From: CAVSWT01 sp963782985 | Lineage (GTDB): Bacteria; Bacteroidota; Ignavibacteria; Ignavibacteriales; Ignavibacteriaceae | Length of the DNA: 64,000 nt | Assembly (NCBI GenBank): GCA_963782985.1 | Contig: CAWALU010000010.1 | Coordinates: 124,001-188,000 of the forward strand | Reading direction: 5' to 3' | Shown here: positions 52,812-62,920 of the stretch, one piece after another | Layout of the letters: each line of letters starts with the position of its first letter | How positions within the stretch are numbered: position 1 is the stretch's first letter | Made by a program: the position numbers and the translations under genes | Notes under the pieces: generated by a model | What the model was told of the DNA's origin: nothing | The model's input: only the letters and a program-made list of their open reading frames with translations | Database searches by the model: none

Positions 52812-54272
52812 ATGAAAATTATAAATATTTTTTTATTTCTAATTCTTTCCATAAATCTTTTTCCGCAAGTGCTAAGCGAAGTAAATCAATTAACCTATGT
52901 TGATGGCGATGCGAGAAACATCTTCCTTCCAATCTTTAACTATGCTAAACAAATCTTTTTTGAAGTTCATAAAGATAATTACAGCAATATTTACAGCATG
53001 GTTTATAATTGGGAGAATCAGGAATTTGACAATTTAAAAGCAATTACAAATGATAGTTCAATGAATATAAATGCTGCTCTAATGGGAAATATTTTATCTT
53101 TCCAAACAAATAAAAATGGAAACTGGGATATTGCTTATAAAATATTTAGCGATAGCGTTTGGTCTGAAACAAAATATGCTGCTAACTCTTCTTTGGACGA
53201 AACACAGCCTGCATTGTTTTCCCTCTATGCATTTTCCTCTGATGATTCGATAAGAATAATGTATCAGATGAATAATTCTATTTATCTCTCAACATTTAGG
53301 GATTCTATTTTTAATTCTCAGCTTATTTTTGAAGGGAACGATTCTGTTAAATATACACAGCCCACCGGAGTAAATCTTCAAAGATTTTTTGGTTCTCCTG
53401 AGACTGGCAGATACATTGCTGCTAAAAAAATATCCGGCAAAGAAAACAAACTTATTTATAAGTACAAAAATGAATCTAATGAATGGGAAGAAGAAAAAAC
53501 TATTATTGAAAATAACGATTTCGATAATGCAAGGTTTATGTCATACGATTGGGGAGTAATTGATTTAATATATGAAAGCAAGGATAGTAATTATAAGAAT
53601 ATTTTTTTTATGAACGATTGGGTAAATACAAAATATGCAAATCGATTTATTGATACCTTAATTGGTGATTTATCTGATTTGAGAACATCAGTTATAATGA
53701 TAATTACTAAAAAAAACCCGCTCCCTAAAGTTGAAGAGCAATTACTCTTCACGCCACACACTTTTAAATATTTAATAAATGATAGTTCGTTTATATCAAT
53801 AAGCAAATATGAGGATATTGGTTATAATTTTGGGAACACAGATACTTTAATTTATACAAAAGTTAAAAACAGCAGCCTTGCACTTGGCGCTATCGATCAT
53901 GGATATACTTATTATACAATTTGGGAAGACAGCATTGATGGTCATATCCAACTCTTTGGGACTAAATCTTATAATAATTTTGGTGATGTTAACGATCCTG
54001 AAATTCCCGCTGAATTTACTTTATATCAAAATTATCCTAATCCATTCAATCCAAGCACAACAATTCAATTTTATAATCCGCATGATTCATATATAAAATT
54101 AAAAGTATTTAACGTACTTGGGGAAGAGGTGAAAAAATTAGCCGATGGATTTTTTAAAAATGGGATGAATGAAATAAATTTTCACGCTTCGGATCTTCCC
54201 AGCGGAATTTATTTTTATCAATTAGAAGGAGAAAATTTTAAGCAAGTTAAAAAGATGATACTACTACGCTAA
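52812..54272 (+). CDS. T9SS-sorted beta-propeller-like surface protein
   Basis: A 486-residue protein with a signal peptide (MKIINIFLFLILSINLFPQ). The body (about 25-390) is built of repeating short strands with blade-like motifs (IFFEVHKDNYSNIYSM, ILSFQTNKNGNWDIAYKIF, IRIMYQMNNSIYLSTF, TYYTIWEDSIDGHIQLFG). They recall TolB/WD40-like propellers that read 'with the values of the world'. The T9SS domain (YQNYPNPFNPSTTIQF...SGIYFYQL) occupies the last about 85 residues and has the uninterrupted 11-residue hinge. No catalytic residues are recognised. GCGAGGGGTCTTCA precedes the start. Function unknown. Confidence 0.7.
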   Translation: MKIINIFLFLILSINLFPQVLSEVNQLTYVDGDARNIFLPIFNYAKQIFFEVHKDNYSNIYSMVYNWENQEFDNLKAITNDSSMNINAALMGNILSFQTNKNGNWDIAYKIFSDSVWSETKYAANSSLDETQPALFSLYAFSSDDSIRIMYQMNNSIYLSTFRDSIFNSQLIFEGNDSVKYTQPTGVNLQRFFGSPETGRYIAAKKISGKENKLIYKYKNESNEWEEEKTIIENNDFDNARFMSYDWGVIDLIYESKDSNYKNIFFMNDWVNTKYANRFIDTLIGDLSDLRTSVIMIITKKNPLPKVEEQLLFTPHTFKYLINDSSFISISKYEDIGYNFGNTDTLIYTKVKNSSLALGAIDHGYTYYTIWEDSIDGHIQLFGTKSYNNFGDVNDPEIPAEFTLYQNYPNPFNPSTTIQFYNPHDSYIKLKVFNVLGEEVKKLADGFFKNGMNEINFHASDLPSGIYFYQLEGENFKQVKKMILLR

Positions 54273-54534
54273 AGCTTCGAAGGACAGATTCTTGCCAAAA
54301 TATTTAACTTTTATAACTTGTTTATTAATTTTTATAATGAATTAAACTGCTAATTAATTTGTCTTAGTTTAATTTACAGCGTTCATTTGACTGCGATAAT
54401 AATTTATAGTCTTTTTCCCAGCCGCGTTTTTTTTAAAAAGCAATAAATATTTTATTAAAAATTAATTATTGCATTTATTGCTTCTAAACTATATGTTCAT
54501 TCAGCAAATTACTCTAACTGCCAATGGAATTAAA

Positions 54535-56151
54535 ATGAAAAAAAGTTTTTTATTATTAGCGCTCACTCTCATTTTAACATTAAATTCAAGCGCTCAAAAA
54601 GTGGTAATGGGATATATAAACGGATATTATTCAAGCTATCCGTATAATGCAATTGACTATAGCTGTCTCACACATATCAATCAAGCTTTTGTTATTCCAA
54701 ATTCAGATGGCAGTCTGCAAATCGATTCTTGGTTTCTTTACCCTCAATTAATTTCCGAAGCGCATAAAAATAATGTGAAAGTTTTAGCTGCGGTTGGCGG
54801 TTACGGTCAATCCGATGGATTCAAACCCATGGCAACAGATCCCTCAGCAAGATCTAAATTCGTTCAAAACATAGTAAATTTTTGTAAGACAAACGGCTTT
54901 GATGGCATTGACCTTGACTGGGAATATCCGGGCGCCGCAGACAGAAATAATTTTACCTCATTAGTTTTGGAATTGCGATCAGCATTAGATTCTGCAAGCT
55001 TGCCTCTTCTAACGGCTGCTATTCCTTCTCAAGATTGGAACAATGCTTATGATCTTAATATTCTTAAAAATAATCTTAATTGGTTTGGCGTTATGACTTA
55101 TGATTTTTATGGATCATGGGAAACAAAGTCCGGGCATCAATCTGCTTTATATAATTTTGGACAGCAGGCATCATCTGTGGATAAAGCCGTGAAATATTAT
55201 TTAGCAAAAGGCGTTCCCGCCGAGAAAATATGTATAGGAATTCCCTTCGGCGGTTATTTACTAAACTCTACGAGTATGTTTCAATCGAACAATGGCGGAT
55301 CAACAATATCTTATGTTGACGCTAACAAAAAGATTTCACAAGGTTGGGAATATTTATGGGATGCAAATATGAAAGCGCCATATCTTCAAAATGCCGCTCA
55401 CACCCAGTTGATAACTTATGATGATACAACTTCAATAAAATTAAAATGTGATTATATTTTAAAAAATAATTTAAAAGGAACAATAATCTGGAAAATAGGC
55501 AGAGACTACTCTGAAGGGAAAACACCTTTACTGAAAACTTTAGGTAAATATTTATTAAATCCACCGGTAAATTCGCCGCAATCTCCCGATTTAATTTTCC
55601 CTGCAAATGAAAGTCAGGTTGATTCACAAAATATTAATTTTAAGTGGAGCCCGACAGATTCGTCAACGTCCTACAATCTTCAGCTATCGACCAAAGAAGA
55701 TTTTTCTGAATTAATTTTGAATAAAGGCGGAATAAATCTACTTAATTATAAATCGGCTAAGTTACCCAATGGAACTAAATATTATTGGAGAGTCAGTTCA
55801 TCAAATATTTCCGGCAACAGTGGATGGTCGCAGCCATTTAGCTTTGAAATAAAAAAGATTTTATCTGTAAAAAATGAGATTATATATCCATCAGAATATT
55901 CATTAGTAAATTATCCCAACCCATTTAATCCTTCAACAAAATTTGAAATTCAAATTCCAAAACGAGAGGACGTATCGCTAAAAATATATGATGTACTTGG
56001 AAATGAAATCTTTACCATCGCAGATAAAAATATTTTGCCCGGGGTTTATACTTATAATTGGAATGCGGGAAATTTAACAAGCGGCATTTATTTTTGCATA
56101 CTAAAGACTAATGAAAAAAGTATAGTTAGAAAAATAGAATTGCTAAAATAA
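54535..56151 (+). CDS. Secreted GH18 chitinase-like enzyme with T9SS sorting domain
   Basis: A 538-residue enzyme starting at ATG 54535 (MKKSFLLLALTLILTLNSSAQ), chosen because it begins the signal peptide. The GH18 barrel spans about 25-345, with the catalytic DGIDLDWEYP (Asp123, Asp126, Asp128, Glu130), AAIPSQDW, GVMTYDFYGSWE and GTIIWKIGRDY. A fibronectin III-like domain follows at about 350-445 (LIFPANESQVDSQNINFKWSP). The T9SS domain comes last (YPNPFNPSTKFEI...SGIYFCIL), with an 11-residue hinge. It should cut chitin or related beta-1,4-GlcNAc chains outside the cell. The acid Glu is intact, so a working enzyme is likely. Confidence 0.92.
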   Translation: MKKSFLLLALTLILTLNSSAQKVVMGYINGYYSSYPYNAIDYSCLTHINQAFVIPNSDGSLQIDSWFLYPQLISEAHKNNVKVLAAVGGYGQSDGFKPMATDPSARSKFVQNIVNFCKTNGFDGIDLDWEYPGAADRNNFTSLVLELRSALDSASLPLLTAAIPSQDWNNAYDLNILKNNLNWFGVMTYDFYGSWETKSGHQSALYNFGQQASSVDKAVKYYLAKGVPAEKICIGIPFGGYLLNSTSMFQSNNGGSTISYVDANKKISQGWEYLWDANMKAPYLQNAAHTQLITYDDTTSIKLKCDYILKNNLKGTIIWKIGRDYSEGKTPLLKTLGKYLLNPPVNSPQSPDLIFPANESQVDSQNINFKWSPTDSSTSYNLQLSTKEDFSELILNKGGINLLNYKSAKLPNGTKYYWRVSSSNISGNSGWSQPFSFEIKKILSVKNEIIYPSEYSLVNYPNPFNPSTKFEIQIPKREDVSLKIYDVLGNEIFTIADKNILPGVYTYNWNAGNLTSGIYFCILKTNEKSIVRKIELLK

Positions 56152-56182
56152 ATTGTTTAATTTTTGTTGGAGGCAGGTTTTG

Positions 56183-56213
56183 TATTGCAGCATAGCCAAA
56201 CTATGCTGCAATA
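56183..56213. terminator. Perfect 13-base inverted repeat between convergent genes
   Basis: TATTGCAGCATAG (56183-56195) and CTATGCTGCAATA (56201-56213) pair exactly around CCAAA. It lies between the ends of the GH18 gene and the convergent PorV-like gene, so it probably ends both transcripts. T-tracts are weak on both sides, so a palindromic repeat that also serves as a terminator is possible. Confidence 0.65.
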
Positions 56214-56261
56214 AGTTTATTTGATAAATCGATATTTAGCCGATGATAACCTAAGTACAGA

Positions 56262-57275
56262 TTAGTAACTAATTCCAACTGATATAAAATGAATGTTACC
56301 CAGAATCCCAAACGGCTCAAATGCATAATCTAATCTGAAAGGCGCCCCTCCAATATTATATTTGATTCCTAATCCTGCGGTATAATCCCTCTCATCATAA
56401 TTCATCATGTAGCCTGCTCTTGCAATAAACATATCCATAAACCTATATTCACCGCCAACTTTTACTTTCTCCCCAAAATCTCTGGGATGAACAGATTCAA
56501 AACTTAGAACAAATAAATTCTGCGGATCTCTTTGCAAAAAGAAATCAAGCGGTTCAACTGTAACTCCAAAGCTTACGTTGAATGGAAGCGGAAATTTTTC
56601 TTGTTCATATTGAAGTTCTTGGGATATGTTCTGAATTGCAGCCGCAAATGTAATTCCGTAAAATTGAAAATCATAAAAAGCGCCTACGTCAAGGGCGAAG
56701 CTACTTTTATCGTATTTCTTTTTTTCTAATTTTACATTACTTAACGAATCTCCGCTCGTAGCAACATAAGCATCGCCTAAGTCTTGTCTAACATATTTTA
56801 TATGAACTCCATAGCTGAACCTATCTGAAAGCTGCTGGGAAAACGCGGTTCCTATAGCAATAGCATTGGGTGAAAAAGTTCCCATATCTAAATAGCCCTG
56901 TGCATTTGACGCTCGAACAGTGGAATAAAAATCTCCGTAATCCATAGCGAGAAAGCTAAATCCAAGCACCCCAAAATCGCCCAACCGCGCAGAAGCAGCA
57001 ATTGCATTATAGTCAATGTCCGCGATTCCTTTTGTATGATTGAGAGCAAGATCAAAGTTTGAATTGTTTAAGCTGATTAACGCAGGATTCCAAAAAATTC
57101 CATTTGCATTATTTGTATTTAGAATTCCTACGCCGCCTCTTCCCATTGCTTCTGCAGAAACAGGATTTGCCAAAAAGCGAAAACCTACTTGAGCTTTTTT
57201 CTCAAACTGAGCAAATGAATTTGCTGATAGAATGATAATCATTATTAACAGTAGTTTTGTATTTACTGATTTCAT
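56262..57275 (-). CDS. PorV/PorQ-family outer-membrane protein (second copy)
   Basis: A 337-residue protein. I chose ATG 57275 (MKSVNTKLLLIMIIILSANSFAQ) because a strong GGAGG lies just upstream and the signal peptide starts there. The frame itself extends 19 codons further upstream. It opens with VGFRFLANPVSAEAMGRGGVGILNTNNANGIFWNPALI, the family entry motif, and is a FadL-like barrel ending in FISVGISY. It is the third gene of a receptor triplet, after a large secreted protein and a TonB-dependent receptor, matching the order at 31473-38395. It may carry or anchor the partner protein in the outer membrane. Confidence 0.83.
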   Translation of the reverse strand: MKSVNTKLLLIMIIILSANSFAQFEKKAQVGFRFLANPVSAEAMGRGGVGILNTNNANGIFWNPALISLNNSNFDLALNHTKGIADIDYNAIAASARLGDFGVLGFSFLAMDYGDFYSTVRASNAQGYLDMGTFSPNAIAIGTAFSQQLSDRFSYGVHIKYVRQDLGDAYVATSGDSLSNVKLEKKKYDKSSFALDVGAFYDFQFYGITFAAAIQNISQELQYEQEKFPLPFNVSFGVTVEPLDFFLQRDPQNLFVLSFESVHPRDFGEKVKVGGEYRFMDMFIARAGYMMNYDERDYTAGLGIKYNIGGAPFRLDYAFEPFGILGNIHFISVGISY

Positions 57276-57336
57276 CAAGTCCTCCATAAAGCAAGGTGCC
57301 ATTTTCATTATTGAATATTCAATTTGTTTCATGATA

Positions 57337-59469
57337 TCACCTTACCAATACAAATTTTACAAACTGGTTGTCTAAGGGTTTTCCATCAATGGTTTCACAC
57401 TCGGTAACTGCGAGAACATATATGCCGCTTACAACATATTGATTGGTATCTGTTCTTTGATTCCATTCTTCATCGGCAGTGCCGTAATGTTCAATTGTTT
57501 TTACCCGATCGCCTGTTTCGGTAAAGATATGCAGCTTGCATTTTACCGGCAGATTATAAAAAGAAATTTTATCCGGTGACCCTCCCGTGAGAACACTGCC
57601 TGCAGCAACTGTTGCCGGATTAGGCACAACCCTAACCTTATTCGATTCATTTAAGCCGGGCTCAAATGCTACAGAAGGCAATCGAGACATATTTTCAAAA
57701 CGCGAGCTTTCTGTTTTTTCCCCTGGATGGATTCCATCAATATTTTGCGAGCCGTTATCTAATGCTGTAACTGCGTAATAATAATCGAAGCCTCTATTCA
57801 CATCAAAATCAACAAAGCTGGTCTGCTCTTTATCAGTTGTCTCATTAATCAAAACCCATTCAGCGCCGCTGTTTTGATCAAGCGGATCATTGGTTAATAA
57901 AGCGCCTCTTTTTCTATAAACGCGCCAAGCATACCAATCATCAACGCCGGTTGATGCGTCTTTGAAGTATGAATTATCCGGATAAGACCAGCTAACTGTT
58001 ATTCTTGATGGACCGGAAGTTACATCAACATCGGGCGATGGGGGAGCGGCTGGTATATGTTCCCCAGCGCTTATTTTATTCCAAGCCCAATATGCATTTT
58101 CCAAAGATTTCCATAATGAATCCTTACCGCGCATTATATAGGCATTTTTATCCGTGTCTGTAATCTCTCCTTTAAACCATGCTCTTCCAACGCTGTCAGC
58201 TTCTTTTCTGCCGATGCTTCCCGAACCAATAGCATACACAAATGTTACTGAATCAAATCTTCCTTCCGCAGTATTTTTAGTGATGTCATAAGGTCCCGAA
58301 CAAATAAATCTCATTGGTCCTTTCCCTGGTTTTGTTTGAAGACCTGCAGAGATAGGATCATGAGGGAATCTTCCTCTATTATCATCTCCGCGATATGTTA
58401 ATTTTGTAGCCGCTCCGGTTCTTCCCCAAATATCGGGGTCAATATTTGCATGAGGCATTGAATAAGGCTGACTTTGATCGTCAACTTTTTCTGTCGCTGA
58501 TTTATCTGCATACAGCAATGCATAGCCGGGTATTTGGGTTGAATATAAATAGCCGTTTGTTTTATCGGGATCACCAGTATCGTCAGAAGAGCCATTGCTG
58601 AATTTGGGACCTCCCTGGTTATCTGCATCATAGTAATAAGCAAAGTAAAGTGAATCTCTTTTCCCATTTACTAAATTTACTTTTCTAACATCCCAATCAT
58701 CTAAGTCATCATCCGGTTCATAGCCGTAAGTTCCTATCGATTTATAAGTTCCTGCTTTAGAAGGACCAAAGCTAAGAGCAATAGGAAACCACAATTTAAT
58801 TGTTTGATCCGGAATTGTATCTTTTCTTGCTGATAACGATTTAGGTACTCGCAGTTCACCGGTGAATTTGTGAGTTACTTTCCAAATTATATAATCATCA
58901 TGGTTGGGATTGCTGAATGCATAAATTTCAACATGACTTCTAAAACCATATTGAGGGCACACATCTTCAAACTCAATTTTTTGATCTGAAATTAAATTTG
59001 GATCAACATTCCATCTATACGGAGGGGTTAGAGGAAGTCCGTCAACAATTACCTGAGGGGGACGATAGCGCCTTGTTTCAATAGCCCAATCAGTTGCGCC
59101 TATATTTACGACTTTGCTTCCGCCATCGGTTCCCATTACATAACTTTTAGGCTGATCATTCTGGTCATAACCAATAATTCCATTGTCATCAAGAGTAAAG
59201 GGATTAAAAATCTGGTACATCATATTAGAGCGCCAAAAATCTCTGGGCCAATTAAACGAAATATCCCATCCGCCCGTCTCGTATGTCCAACTGAATTGGG
59301 ATTGCAGACCGCCTTCTCCATTTATTTTGTTAAAAGGCATTGTAAAATTGCCGACATTAATTTCCATCGGGAAAGGATAATAATTTCTTTCCTGCGGTTT
59401 TATATCAATAAAAGAAATTAATAGCAGGGGCAAGAGCAGCTTAAAAATTTTTTCTATTTTCATAATCAT
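57337..59469 (-). CDS. Large secreted partner protein of the second TBDR
   Basis: A 710-residue secreted protein (MIMKIEKIFKLLLPLLLISFIDIKPQ; ATG 59463 is an alternative start). The first about 460 residues are beta-rich with many aromatic residues (WDISFNWPRDFW, VHIEIYAFSNPNHDDYIIWKVTH-type strands). A fibronectin III-like domain follows (about 475-590: RITVSWSYPD, FDYYYAVTALDNG). The tail (KVRVVPNPATVAAG..., KLHIFTETGDRVKTIEHYG, SGIYVLAV) has the outline of a T9SS sorting domain without the classical box. It corresponds to the 1036-residue protein of the first triplet but lacks the long Asp-rich insert. I do not recognise enzyme motifs. Inferred role: surface partner of the receptor. Confidence 0.68.
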   Translation of the reverse strand: MIMKIEKIFKLLLPLLLISFIDIKPQERNYYPFPMEINVGNFTMPFNKINGEGGLQSQFSWTYETGGWDISFNWPRDFWRSNMMYQIFNPFTLDDNGIIGYDQNDQPKSYVMGTDGGSKVVNIGATDWAIETRRYRPPQVIVDGLPLTPPYRWNVDPNLISDQKIEFEDVCPQYGFRSHVEIYAFSNPNHDDYIIWKVTHKFTGELRVPKSLSARKDTIPDQTIKLWFPIALSFGPSKAGTYKSIGTYGYEPDDDLDDWDVRKVNLVNGKRDSLYFAYYYDADNQGGPKFSNGSSDDTGDPDKTNGYLYSTQIPGYALLYADKSATEKVDDQSQPYSMPHANIDPDIWGRTGAATKLTYRGDDNRGRFPHDPISAGLQTKPGKGPMRFICSGPYDITKNTAEGRFDSVTFVYAIGSGSIGRKEADSVGRAWFKGEITDTDKNAYIMRGKDSLWKSLENAYWAWNKISAGEHIPAAPPSPDVDVTSGPSRITVSWSYPDNSYFKDASTGVDDWYAWRVYRKRGALLTNDPLDQNSGAEWVLINETTDKEQTSFVDFDVNRGFDYYYAVTALDNGSQNIDGIHPGEKTESSRFENMSRLPSVAFEPGLNESNKVRVVPNPATVAAGSVLTGGSPDKISFYNLPVKCKLHIFTETGDRVKTIEHYGTADEEWNQRTDTNQYVVSGIYVLAVTECETIDGKPLDNQFVKFVLVR

Positions 59470-59508
59470 CCTTTTTAACTAATATCTTTTTTAATAATTT
59501 TTTTTGAT

Positions 59509-62500
59509 TTAAAAATTCAATCTAACCCCAAAAAGAATTCTTCTGGGATTGATAAATATGGCGGCTTCGTTCCAGCCGACGTTTATATAATCTTTTTTAT
59601 ATTCTCCCCATTGGTCATCGCCCCCTTTGTTAGGAGTTTTTAATGAATTCTTATAATCATTGTATTCGGATATAGTCATATTAGAAGTATTCAGCCATTT
59701 ATTATTTGTAAGATTTTTTACTGTCATAGCAAATTCAATTGATCCAAAACTAAGGTTAAATAATTTTGAAGCTTTAAAATCTATATTCCAATAATTAATT
59801 ATATCAACATAATTCCATTCTTTAATCTGCGCTTCCGGATTTAAGAGCATTCTACCGCCGTCTCTCCATTCAAAAAAGAAATTAGCATAAATACTCCCAA
59901 GCCAATTAATATCTGCCCACTCGGGCCCAAAATCTGACGGGGTGTGAAGATTTAAATTAATATTTGCTCTTGGTCGCGGGTCAGTCGTATTAACTGCCGC
60001 TGATCTTAAAATACCTTCTCTCGAAACAGTCAGATCTTCATAAACAGCGGATAGACCTGTTAGTCCGGAACTTTGAACCATATAATCATACATAGCATTA
60101 AATGAAATGAATCTGCCGAATGGTTTTTCCAATCTTAGTTCAACCCCTCTTATATCTCGGTATCTATCGGGTGTATATTGGATAACAATATTATCTTCGT
60201 AGTAATTATGATAAGCCCGGCTTAAAGGTTCATTAGAAATATCTTTGTAGTAGGCAGTAACATTAAAAATAAAATCGTCTAAAATTCGCTGTTCGTATCC
60301 AAACTCATATTGAACGGTTCTTGCCATTTTCAAATCCGGTGTAGGTACGCCCACCGAGCTGATGCTTACATAGGTATTATACAGCATGGAAGCCGGGGGA
60401 CGCTGATAAAAATGTCCATAGTTAAAATATAGTTTGCTGCTTTCCGTTAATGGAAACGATACGCCAAGCCGGGGTGATAAATATAACTGTACATTATTTT
60501 CTGTTTCAGGCCAGCCGGGAGGATTATTTAAAAGGTCTCTGAATAATAACCACCTTTCATAACTTTGTGAAGAGCCGCCAAGATTACTATATATCTCATT
60601 ATAAAGCGCGGTGTAATCCGGATCGGAAGGAAATCCAACCGCATAGCCTTTCTTCATGGGGTTAAAATAATCTAATCTAAGACCAAGATTTAAAATGATT
60701 CCTTGAAACTCCATTTTATCCTGACCATATAATCCAATATCTAATGGAGTTGCTTTATAATATTGCCATGTGTCAGGCGTATATGCTAAATATGATTGAG
60801 CCCAAGTGCCGGCATAAACAAAAAGGTCTTGCATTCTAACAGAAAATCCTGCCTCAAGCTGGTTAAATCTATTTAGCTGCGATGTTACATCTCCTTTTAA
60901 TTGATAGACGTAAGAATGAGATGAATCAACTCTTTGTAAACCGCCTGATGTTCTAAAAATTCCTATAGCATCATCCATAAAATTTGTTGCGGCGTTGGGA
61001 CTGCCGTATTGAGGCAAATTAAATCTGCGCACAACGCCCATTGTATCGGTAAGATAAAGGAATTGATTTGTATTGAGCGTATCAAGTTCGAATGGCTGGA
61101 GGTTTTGGTCGTTATAACCCAACTGAAAATCAAGCGTGTAAAAAGTATTAGAACTAACAGTGTGAGTAAATTTTGCGCCGCCAACCATGTACCTTTGATC
61201 AAAAAATTGAAGCCGGCTTTTATTATATAGCTGAAAAATATTATTTCCATTTATTAAACGGGCTTGCTGCGCCACCGAACTTTCAGAATTATTTAAAAAT
61301 GAAAAGCTGGAAGAATTATCGACTAATGCGCCTCCATAGCTGGTTGTGCTGCCGCCGCTTAATGTGCTAATTTTTGCATACAGACCATTTATAGATAGCT
61401 TAGTATTTCCTGAAAGATGAGAGGTTAATTTTAGCTGTGTATTCCAGTCAACATAATTGTCTCGCGCGCCAACGGGAAAAGCAAACTGAGTGTTTTCATA
61501 TTTCACTCCTAAAAGGAATGTAGTCTTTTCAGCATAATCGCCAAAGATGGGAATAAAATCTCCGGGCAATGGACCTGTGATGCTTCCTTCAAAATAATAA
61601 TCCGGTTTTTCCTGGTAACTGTAAAGGGGATGCTGAGCCTTCCACAATTCCAATTTTTGAAGAGAGTCCAGATTTTTCAATTCCTGATTTTTAGTCTTTG
61701 ACCATCCCTTAAAATATCTAAATTCTACGGGAACAATTGTATCGCCTTTCGGCACTCCTGTCCATGCATATTCTCCCGCGTAAACTCTGTACATCCATGA
61801 ATCTTTGCTCCAGGGATCAGTTCCAAAATATCTTCTTTGTCCTGATGGCGCAATATCAGATTTTAGAGTTACTGTGTACTTATCGCGGCTTCCGTCTTTT
61901 GTAACCACATTTAATAAACCTGAACTAATACCTCCGTATTTGGCTTCAAAGCCGCCTGTTAAAACCTGAATTTCACTTACAGTAGTAGAATTGAATGACA
62001 AATAAGAATTATCCGAGCGTGGATCTTGAAGGGAAATACCGTCTAATCTTACATCAGTTTCTCTAATAGCGCCGCCGCGTATACTTAGTCCGTTACCTTG
62101 TTCACCGCTTACAAGTTCAACGCCTTTAAGCTTACCTACAAATTCATCAACTCTAAGAATTGGCGTTTCCTCAAGTCTGGCAGAAGAAATTATTTCCTGT
62201 GTACCCGATACATCTTTTTTTATTAATTCTTTTTTAGCAACAACTATAACGTCGCCAACCTGAACAGCAGTTGTGGATAATTGAAAGTTGACTTCTATAG
62301 TTCTATCAAGGTCCACCTTAACGCCAGTCTGAACGACAGACGCGTAGCCAACAAGGCTGGCTTTTAAATTATAAACGCCCGGAGGTACATTCAGAATAAA
62401 ATAATAACCGTCAATATCCGCGGCTGCGCCAAGCATTTGATCCATGGGAACAACTTCATCGGTGGAGATAACTTGCTGAAAAATTATAATGTTAGCTCCG

Positions 62501-62643
62501 GGCAGAGGTTCATTTGTTTCAGAATCAATTATCCTTCCTGTAATTTTGCCATTTGCACCAAATAAATTTTGCACAGTTAAAATGGTAAGCAATAGCAGAA
62601 GGATGTTAAAGTAGTGAAATTTAGTATCTGAAATGTGTATCAT
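59509..62643 (-). CDS. TonB-dependent receptor, SusC-like (second copy)
   Basis: A 1044-residue receptor with a signal peptide (leader ending near VQNLFGANG). A carboxypeptidase regulatory-like domain spans about 32-130 (KITGRIIDSETNEPLPGANIII, VPPGVYNLKASLVGYASV). The plug follows at about 140-260 (ETPILRVDEFVGKLKGVELV, LSIRGGAIRETDVRLDGISLQDP, YGGISSGLLNVVTKDG). The barrel ends in RRILFGVRLNF. It begins a minus-strand triplet with the large partner and PorV-like genes. No SusD follows. The ligand is unknown. The divergent gene is a ROK-fold protein, which hints at a sugar. Confidence 0.92.
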   Translation of the reverse strand: MIHISDTKFHYFNILLLLLTILTVQNLFGANGKITGRIIDSETNEPLPGANIIIFQQVISTDEVVPMDQMLGAAADIDGYYFILNVPPGVYNLKASLVGYASVVQTGVKVDLDRTIEVNFQLSTTAVQVGDVIVVAKKELIKKDVSGTQEIISSARLEETPILRVDEFVGKLKGVELVSGEQGNGLSIRGGAIRETDVRLDGISLQDPRSDNSYLSFNSTTVSEIQVLTGGFEAKYGGISSGLLNVVTKDGSRDKYTVTLKSDIAPSGQRRYFGTDPWSKDSWMYRVYAGEYAWTGVPKGDTIVPVEFRYFKGWSKTKNQELKNLDSLQKLELWKAQHPLYSYQEKPDYYFEGSITGPLPGDFIPIFGDYAEKTTFLLGVKYENTQFAFPVGARDNYVDWNTQLKLTSHLSGNTKLSINGLYAKISTLSGGSTTSYGGALVDNSSSFSFLNNSESSVAQQARLINGNNIFQLYNKSRLQFFDQRYMVGGAKFTHTVSSNTFYTLDFQLGYNDQNLQPFELDTLNTNQFLYLTDTMGVVRRFNLPQYGSPNAATNFMDDAIGIFRTSGGLQRVDSSHSYVYQLKGDVTSQLNRFNQLEAGFSVRMQDLFVYAGTWAQSYLAYTPDTWQYYKATPLDIGLYGQDKMEFQGIILNLGLRLDYFNPMKKGYAVGFPSDPDYTALYNEIYSNLGGSSQSYERWLLFRDLLNNPPGWPETENNVQLYLSPRLGVSFPLTESSKLYFNYGHFYQRPPASMLYNTYVSISSVGVPTPDLKMARTVQYEFGYEQRILDDFIFNVTAYYKDISNEPLSRAYHNYYEDNIVIQYTPDRYRDIRGVELRLEKPFGRFISFNAMYDYMVQSSGLTGLSAVYEDLTVSREGILRSAAVNTTDPRPRANINLNLHTPSDFGPEWADINWLGSIYANFFFEWRDGGRMLLNPEAQIKEWNYVDIINYWNIDFKASKLFNLSFGSIEFAMTVKNLTNNKWLNTSNMTISEYNDYKNSLKTPNKGGDDQWGEYKKDYINVGWNEAAIFINPRRILFGVRLNF

Positions 62644-62920
62644 AGACAGGCCTATTTGTTATAACTTTTTAATGTAAGTTTTTTTTATTTTATCTATTCT
62701 AAACAGATATATTTTTAAAATTAAAATGATTTTGTATGGTTATAATTGTAATTTTTAAGAAGCTTTGGTTTTGAAAAATTTTATTATCTGCTGTCAAACT
62801 ATTCAGCAAAAAGGATGAGGACAAGCAATAATTTTTTTTAAAAAAATCCTTGCATTTAAAATTAATATTTAGTAAACAAAATTTTTTCGTTTATAAGCCT
62901 AATACTAAAGGAGAATAAAC

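Noticed and set aside
55322..55627. Minus-strand frame of 101 codons inside the GH18 gene
   Set aside because: Antisense to a well-supported enzyme with intact catalytic motif; no family features.
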